Numbered from the stretch's first letter, positions 1 to 9,828 are shown. The stretch: DNA of 64,000 nucleotides from Streptomyces bikiniensis (GCA_000716465.1 JNWL01000008.1:224194-288193), one strand, 5' to 3'. A program made the numbers and translations. Notes: a model not told the origin generated them from the sequence alone.

Positions 1-555
1 ATGGCTACCACCACTCCGCGTCTCAAGACGAAGTACCGCGAGGAGATCACGGGCAAGCTGCGTGAGGAGTTCTCGTACGAGAACGTCATGCAGATCCCCG
101 GCCTCGTGAAGATCGTGGTCAACATGGGTGTCGGCGACGCCGCCCGTGACTCGAAGCTGATCGACGGCGCGATCCGCGACCTCACGACGATCACCGGTCA
201 GAAGCCGGCCGTCACGAAGGCCCGCAAGTCCATCGCGCAGTTCAAGCTCCGCGAGGGCCAGCCGATCGGCGCCCACGTCACGCTCCGTGGCGACCGCATG
301 TGGGAGTTCCTGGACCGCACCCTGTCGCTCGCGCTCCCGCGCATCCGCGACTTCCGCGGCCTGTCCCCCAAGCAGTTCGACGGCCGTGGCAACTACACCT
401 TCGGTCTCACGGAGCAGGTCATGTTCCACGAGATCGACCAGGACAAGATCGACCGTGTCCGGGGTATGGACATCACCGTGGTGACCACGGCGACCAACGA
501 CGACGAGGGCCGTGCCCTTCTGCGTCACCTCGGCTTCCCGTTCAAGGAGGCGTAA
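1..555 (+). CDS. rplE: 50S ribosomal protein L5
   Basis: L5 (184 aa) binds 5S rRNA and helps form the central protuberance of the large subunit. The full-length protein is present: it opens with a short basic tail ([12 protein letters not shown]) and contains the family motif [11 protein letters not shown] near residues 37-47 and the conserved stretch [17 protein letters not shown]. The window begins exactly at its ATG, so its upstream partner (expected rplX) is outside. It ends 5 nt before rpsN, consistent with one spc-type ribosomal operon. Identification is secure. Confidence 0.97.
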   Translation: MATTTPRLKTKYREEITGKLREEFSYENVMQIPGLVKIVVNMGVGDAARDSKLIDGAIRDLTTITGQKPAVTKARKSIAQFKLREGQPIGAHVTLRGDRMWEFLDRTLSLALPRIRDFRGLSPKQFDGRGNYTFGLTEQVMFHEIDQDKIDRVRGMDITVVTTATNDDEGRALLRHLGFPFKEA

Positions 556-560
556 GCGAG

Positions 561-746
561 ATGGCGAAGAAGGCTCTCATCGCGAAGGCTGCCCGCAAGC
601 CCAAGTTCGGCGTGCGCGGCTACACGCGCTGCCAGCGCTGTGGTCGTCCCCACTCCGTGTACCGCAAGTTCGGCCTGTGCCGCGTGTGCCTCCGTGAGAT
701 GGCTCACCGTGGCGAGCTGCCGGGCGTGACCAAGAGCTCCTGGTAA
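561..746 (+). CDS. rpsN: 30S ribosomal protein S14, zinc-binding type Z
   Basis: Short S14 of 61 aa, which binds 16S rRNA in the 30S head. It carries two CxxC pairs (C24-C27 and C40-C43), the zinc-ribbon form (C+), instead of the longer cysteine-free paralogue that many Streptomyces keep elsewhere for zinc starvation. It lies 5 nt after rplE, with GGAGG of the preceding coding end acting as ribosome-binding site. A 221-nt gap follows before rpsH. Confidence 0.97.
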   Translation: MAKKALIAKAARKPKFGVRGYTRCQRCGRPHSVYRKFGLCRVCLREMAHRGELPGVTKSSW

Positions 747-967
747 CTCCCTCTCGCCCCCTGGGCGTTAGGAGTTCCGGAGACTCTCGGTAAGCATTGG
801 GTCGGCGGAGGCCCGCCCCCGTCATGCCGTAGGCTGGTGGGGTTGGGCGTCCGCCGCCCCTCACGACTTACTACGCCGTAGGTCCCCGCGCCGCACCCGT
901 CCCGCCCCTGTGTGGGGAGAGGGATGGCGCACTGGAAACCCCGGCGAGAGAGGCCGAAGGCCAATTC

Positions 968-1366
968 ATGACCATGACTGATCCGATCGCAGACATGCTC
1001 ACGCGTCTGCGCAACGCGAACTCGGCATACCACGACACCGTGACGATGCCGCACAGCAAGATCAAGTCTCACATCGCGGAGATCCTCCAGCAGGAGGGCT
1101 TCATCACGGGCTGGAAGGTCGAGGACGCCGAGGTCGGCAAGAACCTCGTCCTCGAGCTCAAGTTCGGTCCGAACCGTGAGCGCTCCATCGCGGGCATCAA
1201 GCGGATCTCGAAGCCGGGCCTCCGGGTCTACGCGAAGTCCACCAACCTGCCGAAGGTCCTCGGCGGCCTGGGCGTGGCGATCATCTCCACGTCCCACGGT
1301 CTCCTGACCGGCCAGCAGGCAGGCAAGAAGGGCGTAGGTGGGGAAGTCCTCGCCTACGTCTGGTAG
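968..1366 (+). CDS. rpsH: 30S ribosomal protein S8
   Basis: S8 (132 aa) binds the central domain of 16S rRNA. The N-terminal [15 protein letters not shown] and the C-terminal [12 protein letters not shown](G)KKGVGGEVL are diagnostic. A second ATG 6 nt downstream (MTDPIAD) could be the true start; GAAGG lies 8 nt before the first ATG. The 221 nt upstream is longer than other gaps in this operon and may hold an internal promoter (TAGGCT near 829 looks like a -10), but no good -35 is visible. Confidence 0.97.
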   Translation: MTMTDPIADMLTRLRNANSAYHDTVTMPHSKIKSHIAEILQQEGFITGWKVEDAEVGKNLVLELKFGPNRERSIAGIKRISKPGLRVYAKSTNLPKVLGGLGVAIISTSHGLLTGQQAGKKGVGGEVLAYVW

Positions 1367-1387
1367 TCGGGAACGGAGGAATAGCTA

Positions 1388-1927
1388 ATGTCGCGTATTG
1401 GCAAGCTGCCTATCCAGGTTCCCGCCGGCGTGGACGTCACCATCGAGGGCCGCACGGTCACGGTGAAGGGTTCCAAGGGCACCCTGAGCCACACCGTCGC
1501 CGCGCCGATCGAGATCGTCAAGGGTGAGGACGGCGTCCTGAGCGTCACCCGCCCGAACGACGAGCGTCAGAACAAGGCCCTCCACGGCCTGTCCCGCACG
1601 CTGGTGGCCAACATGATCACCGGTGTGACCCAGGGTTACGTCAAGGCGCTCGAGATCAGCGGTGTCGGTTACCGCGTCGCCGCGAAGGGCTCCAACCTGG
1701 AGTTCCAGCTCGGTTACAGCCACCCGATCCTGGTCGAGGCGCCCGAGGGCATCTCGTTCAAGGTCGAGTCGCCGACCAAGTTCTCGGTCGAGGGCATCGA
1801 CAAGCAGAAGGTCGGCGAGGTCGCCGCCAACATCCGCAAGCTGCGCAAGCCCGACCCGTACAAGGCCAAGGGCGTCAAGTACGCGGGCGAGGTCATCCGC
1901 CGCAAGGTCGGAAAGGCTGGTAAGTAA
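1388..1927 (+). CDS. rplF: 50S ribosomal protein L6
   Basis: L6 (179 aa) sits near the factor-binding site of the 50S subunit. It starts [17 protein letters not shown] and ends in the conserved [13 protein letters not shown](A)GE region. A GGAGGA sequence 7 nt upstream of the ATG is a strong ribosome-binding site. The gap to rplR is 4 nt. No irregularity is seen. Confidence 0.98.
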   Translation: MSRIGKLPIQVPAGVDVTIEGRTVTVKGSKGTLSHTVAAPIEIVKGEDGVLSVTRPNDERQNKALHGLSRTLVANMITGVTQGYVKALEISGVGYRVAAKGSNLEFQLGYSHPILVEAPEGISFKVESPTKFSVEGIDKQKVGEVAANIRKLRKPDPYKAKGVKYAGEVIRRKVGKAGK

Positions 1928-1931
1928 AGCC

Positions 1932-2315
1932 ATGGCATACGGTGTGAAGATCGCCAAGGGCGACGCCTACAAGGGCGCCGCCAAGAAGCGCCGCCACATC
2001 CGCATCCGCAAGAACGTGTCGGGTACGGCGGAGCGTCCGCGCCTCGTCGTGACGCGTTCCAACCGCGGCATCACCGCTCAGGTGATCGACGACCTCAAGG
2101 GCCACACCCTTGCGTCGGCGTCGACCCTGGACGCGTCGATCCGCGGTGGCGAGGGCGACAAGTCCGCGAAGGCCAAGCAGGTCGGTTCCCTGGTCGCCGA
2201 GCGCGCCAAGGCCGCCGGCGTCGAGGCCGTCGTGTTCGACCGCGGTGGCAACAGGTACGCCGGGCGCATTGCCGCTCTGGCTGACGCCGCCCGCGAAGCC
2301 GGGCTGAAGTTCTGA
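1932..2315 (+). CDS. rplR: 50S ribosomal protein L18
   Basis: L18 (127 aa) is a 5S rRNA-binding protein. The start at 1932 gives [20 protein letters not shown]; the basic segment [21 protein letters not shown] and the C-terminal [26 protein letters not shown] are conserved family signatures. Translation is probably coupled to rplF, whose stop is 4 nt away. Confidence 0.97.
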   Translation: MAYGVKIAKGDAYKGAAKKRRHIRIRKNVSGTAERPRLVVTRSNRGITAQVIDDLKGHTLASASTLDASIRGGEGDKSAKAKQVGSLVAERAKAAGVEAVVFDRGGNRYAGRIAALADAAREAGLKF

Positions 2316-2360
2316 GCCCCGGTTCCGGGACCAACGGACGTAACAGAGAGAGGTAATCCA

Positions 2361-2963
2361 ATGGCTGGACCCCAGCGCCGCGGAAGCGGTGCCGGTGGCG
2401 GCGAGCGGCGGGACCGGAAGGGCCGCGACGGTGGCGCTGCCGCCGAGAAGACCGCGTACGTTGAGCGCGTCGTCGCGATCAACCGCGTCGCCAAGGTTGT
2501 CAAGGGTGGTCGTCGCTTCAGCTTCACCGCGCTGGTCGTGGTGGGCGACGGTGACGGCACCGTAGGTGTCGGTTACGGCAAGGCCAAGGAAGTTCCCGCG
2601 GCCATCGCCAAGGGCGTCGAGGAAGCCAAGAAGAACTTCTTCAAGGTTCCCCGCATCCAGGGCACCATCCCGCACCCGATCCAGGGCGAGAAGGCCGCGG
2701 GCGTCGTCCTGCTCAAGCCGGCTTCCCCCGGTACCGGTGTGATCGCCGGTGGCCCGGTGCGCGCCGTCCTCGAGTGCGCCGGCGTTCACGACATCCTGTC
2801 GAAGTCGCTCGGCTCCGACAACGCGATCAACATCGTGCACGCGACCGTGGAGGCCCTCAAGGGCCTGCAGCGTCCCGAGGAGATCGCGGCCCGCCGCGGT
2901 CTGCCCCTCGAGGACGTCGCCCCCGCGGCTCTGCTCCGTGCGCGTGCAGGGGCGGGTGCGTAA
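2361..2963 (+). CDS. rpsE: 30S ribosomal protein S5
   Basis: S5 (200 aa) acts in decoding fidelity. An N-terminal Gly/Arg-rich tail (about residues 1-35) precedes the double-stranded RNA-binding S5 domain ([20 protein letters not shown]), followed by the C-terminal domain with the SP-type turn [20 protein letters not shown] purine-rich GAGAGAGG lies upstream of the start. Its TAA overlaps the rpmD ATG (TAATG), so translation is coupled. Confidence 0.98.
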   Translation: MAGPQRRGSGAGGGERRDRKGRDGGAAAEKTAYVERVVAINRVAKVVKGGRRFSFTALVVVGDGDGTVGVGYGKAKEVPAAIAKGVEEAKKNFFKVPRIQGTIPHPIQGEKAAGVVLLKPASPGTGVIAGGPVRAVLECAGVHDILSKSLGSDNAINIVHATVEALKGLQRPEEIAARRGLPLEDVAPAALLRARAGAGA

Positions 2964-3145
2964 TGGCTCGCCTCAAGGTCACGCAGACGAAGTCGTACAT
3001 CGGCAGCAAGCAGAACCACCGCGACACCCTGCGCTCGCTCGGCCTCAAGAAGGTCAACGACGTGGTTGTCAAGGAGGACCGCCCCGAGTTCCGCGGCATG
3101 GTGCACACCGTCCGCCACCTCGTGACGGTCGAGGAGGTTGACTGA
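2963..3145 (+). CDS. rpmD: 50S ribosomal protein L30
   Basis: L30 (60 aa) is a small 23S rRNA-binding protein. [21 protein letters not shown] followed by [14 protein letters not shown] is typical. Its A of ATG is the last base of the rpsE stop codon, so it is translationally coupled, and rplO starts 1 nt after its TGA. Confidence 0.97.
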   Translation: MARLKVTQTKSYIGSKQNHRDTLRSLGLKKVNDVVVKEDRPEFRGMVHTVRHLVTVEEVD

Positions 3146-3146
3146 C

Positions 3147-3602
3147 ATGGCGGAGAACAACCCGCTGAAGGCCCACAACCTCCGTCCCGCCCCCGGTGCC
3201 AAGACCGCGAAGACCCGTGTCGGTCGTGGTGAGGCGTCGAAGGGTAAGACGGCCGGTCGTGGTACGAAGGGCACGAAGGCCCGCTACCAGGTTCCGGAGC
3301 GCTTCGAGGGTGGGCAGATGCCCCTCCACATGCGCCTCCCGAAGCTGAAGGGCTTCAAGAACCCCTTCCGCACCGAGTACCAGGTCGTGAACCTGGACAA
3401 GCTGGCCGCGCTCTACCCGCAGGGTGGCGAGGTCACGGTGGCCGACCTGGTCGCCAAGGGTGCGGTGCGCAAGAACCAGCTCGTCAAGGTCCTGGGCCAG
3501 GGCGAGGTCTCCGTGGCGCTGCAGGTGACGGTCGACGCCGTCTCCGGCTCCGCCAAGGAGAAGATCGCCGCCGCCGGCGGCACCGTCACCGAGCTCGTCT
3601 GA
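3147..3602 (+). CDS. rplO: 50S ribosomal protein L15
   Basis: L15 (151 aa) is a late assembly protein of the 50S subunit. The basic N-terminal region has the glycine/arginine motif [21 protein letters not shown]. The ATG at 3147 is chosen over an in-frame TTG 9 nt upstream because [17 protein letters not shown] is the family-like start and GGAGG precedes it. A terminator-like hairpin follows, so some transcripts of the spc operon may end here. Confidence 0.97.
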   Translation: MAENNPLKAHNLRPAPGAKTAKTRVGRGEASKGKTAGRGTKGTKARYQVPERFEGGQMPLHMRLPKLKGFKNPFRTEYQVVNLDKLAALYPQGGEVTVADLVAKGAVRKNQLVKVLGQGEVSVALQVTVDAVSGSAKEKIAAAGGTVTELV

Positions 3603-3627
3603 GACGACCGCTCGATGGCCTGAACAT

Positions 3628-3667
3628 CCGACCGGGGATGCCTCTCAAAAGGGGCATCCCCGGTTGG
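3628..3667 (+). terminator. Hairpin terminator after rplO
   Basis: Arms CCGGGGATGCC and GGCATCCCCGG pair perfectly and extend outward through a further four pairs (one G-T). There is no clear T run, only TTGGTCGTTCC, so it may act as a partial terminator or RNA processing site between rplO and secY. Confidence 0.6.
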
Positions 3668-3715
3668 TCGTTCCTAGGGGGGCATGGTCGCCGGTAAGGT
3701 GGCGTGCACTGTCCA

Positions 3716-3744
3716 GGCTCCATGCGGTATGCCCGCACGGAGCC
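3716..3744 (+). repeat. Inverted repeat in secY leader
   Basis: GGCTCC-a-TGCGG and CCGCA-c-GGAGCC form a 12-position stem with one mismatch, about 77 nt before the secY start. It could be a leader RNA hairpin or a protein-binding site. Function is unknown. Confidence 0.45.
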
Positions 3745-3820
3745 GACGACTGAATCATCTATTCGTCGAACCTCAAGACCGTCACCCTTGACGCATAGCG
3801 CGGGGGTCGCAGGAGGCACC

Positions 3821-5140
3821 GTGCTCACCGCGTTCGCCCGGGCGTTCAAGACGCCCGACCTGCGCAAGAAGCTGCTCTTCACGCTCGGCATCGTCGTGCT
3901 GTACCGGCTCGGGGCCCACGTCCCCGTGCCCGGCGTCAGCTACGAGGCCGTCCAGCAGTGTGTCAAGCAGGCCAGCGAGGGCAACAACAGCCTGTTCGGC
4001 CTGGTCAACATGTTCAGTGGCGGGGCGCTGCTGCAGATCACCATCTTCGCGCTCGGCATCATGCCGTACATCACGGCGAGCATCATCCTGCAGCTGCTGA
4101 CCGTCGTGATCCCGCGCCTCGAAGCCCTCAAGAAGGAGGGGCAGTCCGGTACCGCGAAGATCACGCAGTACACCCGGTACCTGACGATCGCCCTCGCCAT
4201 CCTCCAGGGCACCGGCCTCGTCGCCACCGCCAAGAGCGGCGCGCTCTTCAGCGGCTGCATCGTCGCCGACCAGGTCGTGCCCGACCAGTCGATCTTCACC
4301 ATCGCCGTCATGGTCCTCACCATGACCGCCGGTACGGCCCTCGTCATGTGGCTCGGTGAGCTCATCACCGACCGCGGCATCGGCAACGGCATGTCGATCC
4401 TGATGTTCATCTCGATCGCCGCCGGCTTCCCGGGCGCCCTGTGGGCCATCAAGGAGAGCGGCACCCTGGCCGACGGCTGGATCGAGTTCGGCGTCGTCAT
4501 CCTCATCGGCTTCGTGATGGTGGCCCTCGTGGTCTTCGTCGAGCAGGCCCAGCGGCGCATCCCGGTCCAGTACGCGAAGCGCATGATCGGCCGGCGCTCC
4601 TACGGCGGTACGTCCACGTACATCCCGCTGAAGGTGAACCAGGCAGGTGTGATTCCTGTCATCTTCGCGTCGTCGCTGCTCTACATTCCGGCGCTCGTGG
4701 CGCAGTTCTCCAGCTCCACCGCCGGCTGGAAGACCTGGATCGAAGCCCACTTCGTCAAGGGTGACCACCCGTACTACATCGCCGTGTACTTCCTCCTGAT
4801 CGTGTTCTTCGCCTTCTTCTACGTGGCGATCTCGTTCAACCCCGAGGAAGTCGCCGACAACATGAAGAAGTATGGTGGCTTCATCCCGGGTATCCGGGCC
4901 GGTCGACCTACTGCCGAGTACCTGAGCTACGTGCTCAACAGGATCACTTGGCCGGGCTCGCTGTACTTGGGTCTGATCGCTCTCGTGCCGACGATGGCGT
5001 TGGCAGGCTTCGGTGGCGCCAATGCCAACTTCCCCTTCGGCGGGACGAGCATCCTCATCATCGTGGGTGTGGGGCTGGAGACCGTGAAGCAGATCGAGAG
5101 CCAGCTCCAGCAGCGCAATTACGAAGGGTTCCTCCGCTGA
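3821..5140 (+). CDS. secY: Protein translocase subunit SecY
   Basis: Channel-forming subunit of the Sec translocon, 439 aa with about ten membrane segments. GTG at 3821 is chosen because AGGAGG lies just upstream and it yields the family start [20 protein letters not shown]; an upstream in-frame extension from 3704 is not family-like. Diagnostic segments are the plug region after TM1 ([11 protein letters not shown]), [13 protein letters not shown], and the cytosolic loop with [11 protein letters not shown]. The stop overlaps the adk start (TGATG), the usual secY-adk coupling. Confidence 0.97.
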   Translation: MLTAFARAFKTPDLRKKLLFTLGIVVLYRLGAHVPVPGVSYEAVQQCVKQASEGNNSLFGLVNMFSGGALLQITIFALGIMPYITASIILQLLTVVIPRLEALKKEGQSGTAKITQYTRYLTIALAILQGTGLVATAKSGALFSGCIVADQVVPDQSIFTIAVMVLTMTAGTALVMWLGELITDRGIGNGMSILMFISIAAGFPGALWAIKESGTLADGWIEFGVVILIGFVMVALVVFVEQAQRRIPVQYAKRMIGRRSYGGTSTYIPLKVNQAGVIPVIFASSLLYIPALVAQFSSSTAGWKTWIEAHFVKGDHPYYIAVYFLLIVFFAFFYVAISFNPEEVADNMKKYGGFIPGIRAGRPTAEYLSYVLNRITWPGSLYLGLIALVPTMALAGFGGANANFPFGGTSILIIVGVGLETVKQIESQLQQRNYEGFLR

Positions 5141-5787
5141 TGCGAATCGTCCTCGTCGGACCGCCCGGTGCGGGCAAGGGCACGCAGGCCGCGTTCCTTG
5201 CCAAGAACCTGGACATCCCGCACATCTCCACGGGTGATCTGTTCCGTGCCAACATCTCGCAGGGCACGGAGCTGGGACTCAAGGCCAAGGCGTTCATGGA
5301 CGCAGGTGACCTGGTGCCCGACGAGGTGACCATCGGGATGGCCAAGGACCGGATGGAGCAGCCGGACGCCGCCAACGGCTTCCTGCTCGACGGCTTCCCC
5401 CGCAACGTGGCCCAGGCCGAGGCGCTCGACGCCGTCCTGAAGGCCGAGGGCATGGAGCTGGACGCGGTCCTGGACCTGGAGGTCCCCGAGGACGAGGTCG
5501 TGAAGCGGATCGCGGGCCGCCGCATCTGCCGCAAGGACAGCGCGCACGTCTTCCACGTGACGTACAACGCGCCGAAGACCGAGGGCGTCTGCGACGTCTG
5601 CGGCGGCGAGCTCTACCAGCGCGACGACGACTCCGAGGAGACGGTCCGCCGTCGCCTGGAGGTCTACCACACGCAGACCGAGCCGATCATCGACTACTAC
5701 CGGGCGCAGAACCTGGTCGTGACGATCTCGGCGCTCGGCAAGGTGGACGAGGTCACCGCCAAGGCGATGGACGCGCTCAAGAAGTAA
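5140..5787 (+). CDS. adk: Adenylate kinase
   Basis: Converts ATP + AMP to 2 ADP in the cytosol; 215 aa. P-loop GPPGAGKGT at residues 8-16, NMP-binding segment with DGFPRN around 84-89, and LID domain with C130, C151 and C154 (CDVC), a partial version of the four-ligand zinc site of Gram-positive enzymes (H136 could be the fourth ligand). ATG overlaps the secY stop, so it is translationally coupled. Confidence 0.97.
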   Translation: MRIVLVGPPGAGKGTQAAFLAKNLDIPHISTGDLFRANISQGTELGLKAKAFMDAGDLVPDEVTIGMAKDRMEQPDAANGFLLDGFPRNVAQAEALDAVLKAEGMELDAVLDLEVPEDEVVKRIAGRRICRKDSAHVFHVTYNAPKTEGVCDVCGGELYQRDDDSEETVRRRLEVYHTQTEPIIDYYRAQNLVVTISALGKVDEVTAKAMDALKK

Positions 5788-5803
5788 CCCCGGTTCGTTC
5801 GAC

Positions 5804-5838
5804 ACGGCCGCGGTGCCCCTCGGGGGCGCCGCGGCCGT
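5804..5838 (+). terminator. Terminator hairpin after adk
   Basis: ACGGCCGCGG-t-GCCCC pairs with GGGGC-g-CCGCGGCCGT around a very short loop. A run of six T lies about 20 nt downstream. It probably ends the secY-adk transcript. Confidence 0.6.
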
Positions 5839-5885
5839 ATCGTTGTTCCGTCCCCTTTTTTGCCGATGGAAAGGCCCCGGCCACG

Positions 5886-6737
5886 ATGGTGCAGATCAAG
5901 ACCCCCGAGCAGATCGCGAAGATGCGCGAGGCGGGGCTGGTCGTCGCCGCCATCCACGCGGCGACCCGCGAGGCGGCCGTGCCGGGCGCCACGACCCGGG
6001 ACCTGGACGAGGTCGCGCGCAAGGTGATCGCCGACCACGGGGCGAAGTCGAACTTCCTCGGGTACGGCGGGTTCCCCGCGACGATCTGCACCTCGGTGAA
6101 CGAGGTCGTCGTCCACGGCATCCCCGACGACAAGACCGTCCTGAAGGACGGCGACATCATCTCGATCGACTGCGGCGCGATCGTGGACGGCTGGCACGGC
6201 GACGCGGCGTACACGGCCTTCGTGGGCACGGGCCACGCCCCGGAGCTGGTCGAGCTCTCCCGGGTGACCGAGGAGTCGATGTGGGCCGGCATCGCGGCCA
6301 TGAAGACCGGCAACCGGCTGGTGGACGTCTCCCGGGCGATCGAGACCTACATCAAGCGGCAGCCGCGCCCCGCGGTCGGCGACCACAGCCTGGGCCGGTA
6401 CGGGATCATCGAGGACTACGGCGGCCACGGCATCGGCACCGAGATGCACATGGACCCGCACCTGCTGAACTACGTCTCCCGCAAGCGCGGCAAGGGCCCG
6501 AAGCTGGTCCCCGGCTTCTGCCTGGCCATCGAGCCGATGGTCTCCCTCGGCACCCCCCGCACGGAGGTCCTGGAGGACGACTGGACGGTCATCACCACCG
6601 ACGGCACCTGGTCCTCCCACTGGGAGCACAGCGTGGCGGTGACGGAGGAGGGCCCGCTGGTCCTGACGGCGGTCGACGGCGGGAAGGCGAAGCTGGCGGA
6701 GCTGGGGGTCACGGCGGCTCCGGATCCGCTGGCCTGA
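5886..6737 (+). CDS. map: Methionine aminopeptidase, type I
   Basis: Removes initiator methionine from nascent proteins; a two-metal cytosolic enzyme, 283 aa. It starts MVQIKTPEQIAKMREAGL and has the metal-ligand motifs DCGAIVDGWHGDAA (two Asp), GGHGIGTEMH and LAIEPMV, plus a late Glu region SHWEHSVAV. AAAGG precedes the ATG. Oddity: the last 60 bp of the gene, up to the stop, are repeated nearly exactly 165 bp downstream (see repeat at 6840). Confidence 0.96.
   Translation: MVQIKTPEQIAKMREAGLVVAAIHAATREAAVPGATTRDLDEVARKVIADHGAKSNFLGYGGFPATICTSVNEVVVHGIPDDKTVLKDGDIISIDCGAIVDGWHGDAAYTAFVGTGHAPELVELSRVTEESMWAGIAAMKTGNRLVDVSRAIETYIKRQPRPAVGDHSLGRYGIIEDYGGHGIGTEMHMDPHLLNYVSRKRGKGPKLVPGFCLAIEPMVSLGTPRTEVLEDDWTVITTDGTWSSHWEHSVAVTEEGPLVLTAVDGGKAKLAELGVTAAPDPLA
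6675..6734 (+). repeat. Direct repeat, copy 1: 3' end of map
   Basis: These 60 bases, coding for the last residues of map (ending AAPDPLA), recur at 6840-6899 with a single C-to-T difference (position 6729 versus 6894). The copies are offset by 165 bp. Confidence 0.9.
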
Positions 6738-6839
6738 CGGGGGCGGTGCCCCCGCGTCCGCCGGTCGGAGGCCGGCGCAGCCCCTCGAAGCTTGTGAGGC
6801 GCCCTGGCGCCGAGCCCGCGAGAGGGGCGTCGGGGGTGG

Positions 6840-6899
6840 GACGGCGGGAAGGCGAAGCTGGCGGAGCTGGGGGTCACGGCGGCTCCGGATCCGTTGGCC
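6840..6899 (+). repeat. Direct repeat, copy 2: duplicated map tail
   Basis: Non-coding second copy of the map 3' end with 59 of 60 bases identical to 6675-6734. It reads GCCCAGG where map has GCCTGA, so the stop is absent. Confidence 0.9.
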
Positions 6900-6974
6900 C
6901 AGGCCTGGAAGGTACGCATTTTCTACGGCGTGGCGGCTTGCGTAAGGATCATTTCAGGTGGGCAGACTTCCCGA

Positions 6975-7004
6975 TTCGTCTTTTCCCGGGCCCTGACGTA
7001 GACT
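6975..7004 (+). promoter_or_regulatory. Candidate infA promoter
   Basis: TAGACT at 6999-7004 is a good housekeeping -10, but the -35 (TTCGTC, 18-nt spacer) is weak. A start near 7011 would leave a leader of about 75 nt before infA. Confidence 0.4.
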
Positions 7005-7084
7005 GATGCGTCGGCTCTCGTGTACCCGTGTGTCCGCACGCGGCGGCGAAAGTCGATCAAGGTAGCCGATTCGAAAGGCGAAGC

Positions 7085-7306
7085 GTGGCCAAGAAGCAAG
7101 GTGCCATCGAGATCGAGGGCACCGTGATCGAGTCCCTCCCGAACGCCATGTTCAAGGTGGAGCTCCAGAACGGTCACAAGGTCCTCGCGCACATCTCCGG
7201 CAAGATGCGGATGCACTACATCCGTATCCTCCCGGACGACCGGGTCGTCGTGGAGCTCTCTCCGTACGACCTGACGCGTGGCCGGATCGTCTACCGCTAC
7301 AAGTAG
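7085..7306 (+). CDS. infA: Translation initiation factor IF-1
   Basis: IF-1 (73 aa) occupies the A site of the 30S subunit during initiation. The GTG at 7085 follows GAAAGG and gives [16 protein letters not shown]; the S1-like OB fold motif [18 protein letters not shown] and the end RGRIVYRYK are diagnostic. It probably heads an infA-rpmJ-rpsM-rpsK transcript with its own promoter upstream. Confidence 0.97.
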   Translation: MAKKQGAIEIEGTVIESLPNAMFKVELQNGHKVLAHISGKMRMHYIRILPDDRVVVELSPYDLTRGRIVYRYK

Positions 7307-7369
7307 ATCTTGCCCGCACCCCGCCTCCGCGCGCGGGTGGTGGCACTGACCCGGAGAACCTCACATCCC

Positions 7370-7483
7370 ATGAAGGTCAAGCCGAGCGTCAAGAAGATCT
7401 GCGACAAGTGCAAGGTGATCCGCCGTCACGGCCGGGTCATGGTCATCTGCGACAACCTGCGCCACAAGCAGCGCCAGGGCTGA
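7370..7483 (+). CDS. rpmJ: 50S ribosomal protein L36, zinc-binding form
   Basis: Smallest ribosomal protein, 37 aa: it begins [17 protein letters not shown] and ends [12 protein letters not shown]11, C14, C27 and H32 form the CxxC...C...H zinc site, so this is the zinc-containing version. It lies 63 nt after infA, with CCGGAGAACC upstream as ribosome-binding site. Confidence 0.96.
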   Translation: MKVKPSVKKICDKCKVIRRHGRVMVICDNLRHKQRQG

Positions 7484-7609
7484 CGCACGCCGACCGACCT
7501 GCATCTCGCAGTTCTTCGCGCGACGCATAGCAACACGTACATACGCAGAGCCCGTCCGACCGCGTCCCGCGGTTGACGGCACCTCCGGCGGGGGCCGGGG
7601 ACCCGACCT

Positions 7610-7623
7610 GTACCTCATACGGC
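7610..7623 (+). repeat. 14-bp motif GTACCTCATACGGC before rpsM
   Basis: The identical 14-mer also occurs at 9829-9842 before rplQ. The copies lie 49 and 26 nt before their respective start codons. It may be a shared leader or promoter element; function is unknown. Confidence 0.7.
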
Positions 7624-7672
7624 AGCCGGGAACGGTTCTGCAGCAGACCCCCGAGAACACAGGAGCCATTGA

Positions 7673-8053
7673 ATGGCACGCGTTTCCGGTGTTGACATCC
7701 CGCGCGAAAAGCGTGTGGTGGTCGCACTCACCTACGTCTTCGGCATCGGGCGCACCCGGTCCGAGGAGATTCTCGCCGCGACCGGCGTGAACCCGTCCAC
7801 CCGTGTCCGCGACCTGGCCGAGGAAGACCTCGTCAAGATCCGCGAGTACGTGGACGCCAACCTCCGTACCGAGGGTGACCTCCGCCGTGAGATCGCCGCC
7901 GACATCCGCCGCAAGGTCGAGATCGGCTGCTACCAGGGCCTCCGCCACCGTCGTGGCCTGCCCGTCCGCGGTCAGCGCACCAGCACGAACGCCCGTACCC
8001 GCAAGGGCCCGCGTCGCGCCATCGCCGGCAAGAAGAAGCCGGGCAAGAAGTAG
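7673..8053 (+). CDS. rpsM: 30S ribosomal protein S13
   Basis: S13 (126 aa) contacts the 50S subunit and P-site tRNA. It has the start [20 protein letters not shown], the helix-hairpin-helix segment [13 protein letters not shown], and a basic tail [24 protein letters not shown] precedes the ATG. It is separated from rpmJ by 189 nt that contain no gene. It is followed by rpsK; rpsD, which lies in this operon in many bacteria, is absent. Confidence 0.97.
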   Translation: MARVSGVDIPREKRVVVALTYVFGIGRTRSEEILAATGVNPSTRVRDLAEEDLVKIREYVDANLRTEGDLRREIAADIRRKVEIGCYQGLRHRRGLPVRGQRTSTNARTRKGPRRAIAGKKKPGKK

Positions 8054-8119
8054 TCCTCAGCGGACGCTTGACCAAGCGGTCTTCGCTGTAGGACCGACCA
8101 CCTCCCGTAGGAGTTATAG

Positions 8120-8524
8120 ATGCCCCCCAAGGGTCGTCAGGGCGCTGCCAAGAAGGTGCGCCGCAAGGAAAAGAAGAACGTCGCTCACGGCCACGCGCAC
8201 ATCAAGAGCACGTTCAACAACACGATCGTCTCGATCACGGACCCCTCGGGCAACGTGATCTCCTGGGCCTCCGCCGGCCACGTCGGCTTCAAGGGCTCGC
8301 GCAAGTCCACCCCCTTCGCCGCGCAGATGGCCGCCGAGTCGGCCGCCCGCCGCGCGCAGGAGCACGGCATGCGCAAGGTCGACGTCTTCGTCAAGGGTCC
8401 CGGCTCCGGCCGTGAGACCGCGATCCGCTCCCTCCAGGCCACCGGTCTCGAGGTCGGCTCGATCCAGGACGTCACCCCCACGCCGCACAACGGCTGCCGT
8501 CCCCCCAAGCGCCGCCGCGTCTGA
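8120..8524 (+). CDS. rpsK: 30S ribosomal protein S11
   Basis: S11 (134 aa) lines the E site and the mRNA exit. It has a basic N-terminal tail ([18 protein letters not shown]), the motif [15 protein letters not shown], and the conserved end [24 protein letters not shown] upstream of the ATG is the ribosome-binding site. Confidence 0.98.
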   Translation: MPPKGRQGAAKKVRRKEKKNVAHGHAHIKSTFNNTIVSITDPSGNVISWASAGHVGFKGSRKSTPFAAQMAAESAARRAQEHGMRKVDVFVKGPGSGRETAIRSLQATGLEVGSIQDVTPTPHNGCRPPKRRRV

Positions 8525-8551
8525 CGTACGGCTGCTTGGATTCAGGACCTC

Positions 8552-8583
8552 GGGCGGTACGGCTCTTCGGGGCCGTGCCGCCC
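8552..8583 (+). terminator. Hairpin between rpsK and rpoA
   Basis: GGGCGGTACGGC pairs with GCCGTGCCGCCC with one mismatch around the loop TCTTCGGG. No T run follows, so attenuation or transcript processing before rpoA is as likely as termination. Confidence 0.45.
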
Positions 8584-8643
8584 GTACCCTTGCAGTACGA
8601 GTCGGACGTCAAATAGTGGGCGTCCACGACTGAAGGACACAAC

Positions 8644-9666
8644 ATGCTTATCGCTCAGCGTCCGTCGCTGACCGAAGAGGTCGTCGACGAGTTCCGCTCC
8701 CGGTTCGTGATCGAGCCGCTGGAGCCGGGCTTCGGCTACACCCTCGGCAACTCCCTCCGCCGTACCCTCCTCTCCTCGATCCCGGGTGCCGCCGTCACCA
8801 GCATCCGCATCGACGGGGTCCTGCACGAGTTCACCACCGTGCCGGGCGTCAAGGAGGACGTCACCGACCTCATCCTGAACATCAAGCAGCTGGTCGTCTC
8901 CTCGGAGCACGACGAGCCGGTCGTGATGTACCTGCGCAAGCAGGGCCCGGGTCTGGTCACCGCCGCCGACATCGCGCCCCCGGCCGGTGTCGAGGTGCAC
9001 AACCCCGACCTCGTCCTGGCGACCCTGAACGCCAAGGGCAAGCTGGAGATGGAGCTGACCGTCGAGCGCGGTCGCGGCTACGTCTCCGCCGTGCAGAACA
9101 AGCAGGCGGGCCAGGAGATCGGCCGCATCCCGGTCGACTCCATCTACTCGCCGGTGCTCAAGGTCACGTACAAGGTCGAGGCGACCCGTGTCGAGCAGCG
9201 CACCGACTTCGACAAGCTGATCGTCGACGTCGAGACCAAGCAGGCCATGCGCCCGCGCGACGCCATGGCGTCCGCCGGCAAGACCCTGGTCGAGCTGTTC
9301 GGCCTGGCGCGCGAGCTCAACATCGACGCCGAGGGCATCGACATGGGCCCGTCCCCGACGGACGCCGCCCTGGCCGCCGACCTGGCGCTGCCGATCGAGG
9401 AGCTGGAGCTCACGGTCCGCTCGTACAACTGCCTCAAGCGCGAGGGCATCCACTCCGTGGGCGAGCTCGTGGCGCGCTCCGAGGCGGACCTGCTCGACAT
9501 CCGCAACTTCGGTGCGAAGTCGATCGACGAGGTCAAGGCGAAGCTGGCCGGCATGGGCCTGGCGCTCAAGGACAGCCCGCCCGGGTTCGACCCGACCGCC
9601 GCGGCCGACGCCTTCGGCGCCGACGACGACGCGGACGCCGGGTTCGTCGAGACCGAGCAGTACTGA
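8644..9666 (+). CDS. rpoA: RNA polymerase alpha subunit
   Basis: The alpha subunit (340 aa) dimerises to start RNA polymerase assembly and contacts UP elements and activators. The N-terminal domain (about 1-230) has [20 protein letters not shown]; the C-terminal domain (about 250-320) has [20 protein letters not shown] and the helix-hairpin-helix [16 protein letters not shown]. An acidic tail ([13 protein letters not shown]) follows. It is preceded by a 119-nt gap with a hairpin and GAAGGACAC as ribosome-binding site. Confidence 0.98.
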   Translation: MLIAQRPSLTEEVVDEFRSRFVIEPLEPGFGYTLGNSLRRTLLSSIPGAAVTSIRIDGVLHEFTTVPGVKEDVTDLILNIKQLVVSSEHDEPVVMYLRKQGPGLVTAADIAPPAGVEVHNPDLVLATLNAKGKLEMELTVERGRGYVSAVQNKQAGQEIGRIPVDSIYSPVLKVTYKVEATRVEQRTDFDKLIVDVETKQAMRPRDAMASAGKTLVELFGLARELNIDAEGIDMGPSPTDAALAADLALPIEELELTVRSYNCLKREGIHSVGELVARSEADLLDIRNFGAKSIDEVKAKLAGMGLALKDSPPGFDPTAAADAFGADDDADAGFVETEQY

Positions 9667-9727
9667 GAACTCGGACCTCACGGCCCGTACCCGGCCGCGG
9701 GTGAGCTGTGCTTGATCGCGCTCACAC

Positions 9728-9752
9728 GGCGGAGCCGTACATCGGCTCCGCC
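9728..9752 (+). repeat. Hairpin in rpoA-rplQ spacer
   Basis: GGCGGAGCC and GGCTCCGCC pair perfectly (9 bp, 7-nt loop). It lies within the 202-nt spacer, well before rplQ. It may be an attenuator or processing site. Confidence 0.55.
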
Positions 9753-9828
9753 CCGCGCCCCTTCCGGGCGCCTCCACGAGGCCTTCCGGATCTCCGACGG
9801 GTGACCGCCCGCTCGGACACTGACATCG

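Larger units (their letters stand above)
6738..7084. other. 347-bp map-infA spacer
   Basis: The spacer holds a 105-bp GC-rich stretch with short inverted repeats (GGGGGCGGTGCCCCC), then a duplicate of the map 3' end, then an AT-richer promoter region for infA. No convincing gene is seen. The second map copy has lost the stop codon and runs on out of map context. Confidence 0.7.

Noticed and set aside
747..967. Internal promoter or small gene between rpsN and rpsH
   Set aside because: TAGGCT at 829 lacks a -35 and no open frame has a plausible start; nothing else identified in this spacer.
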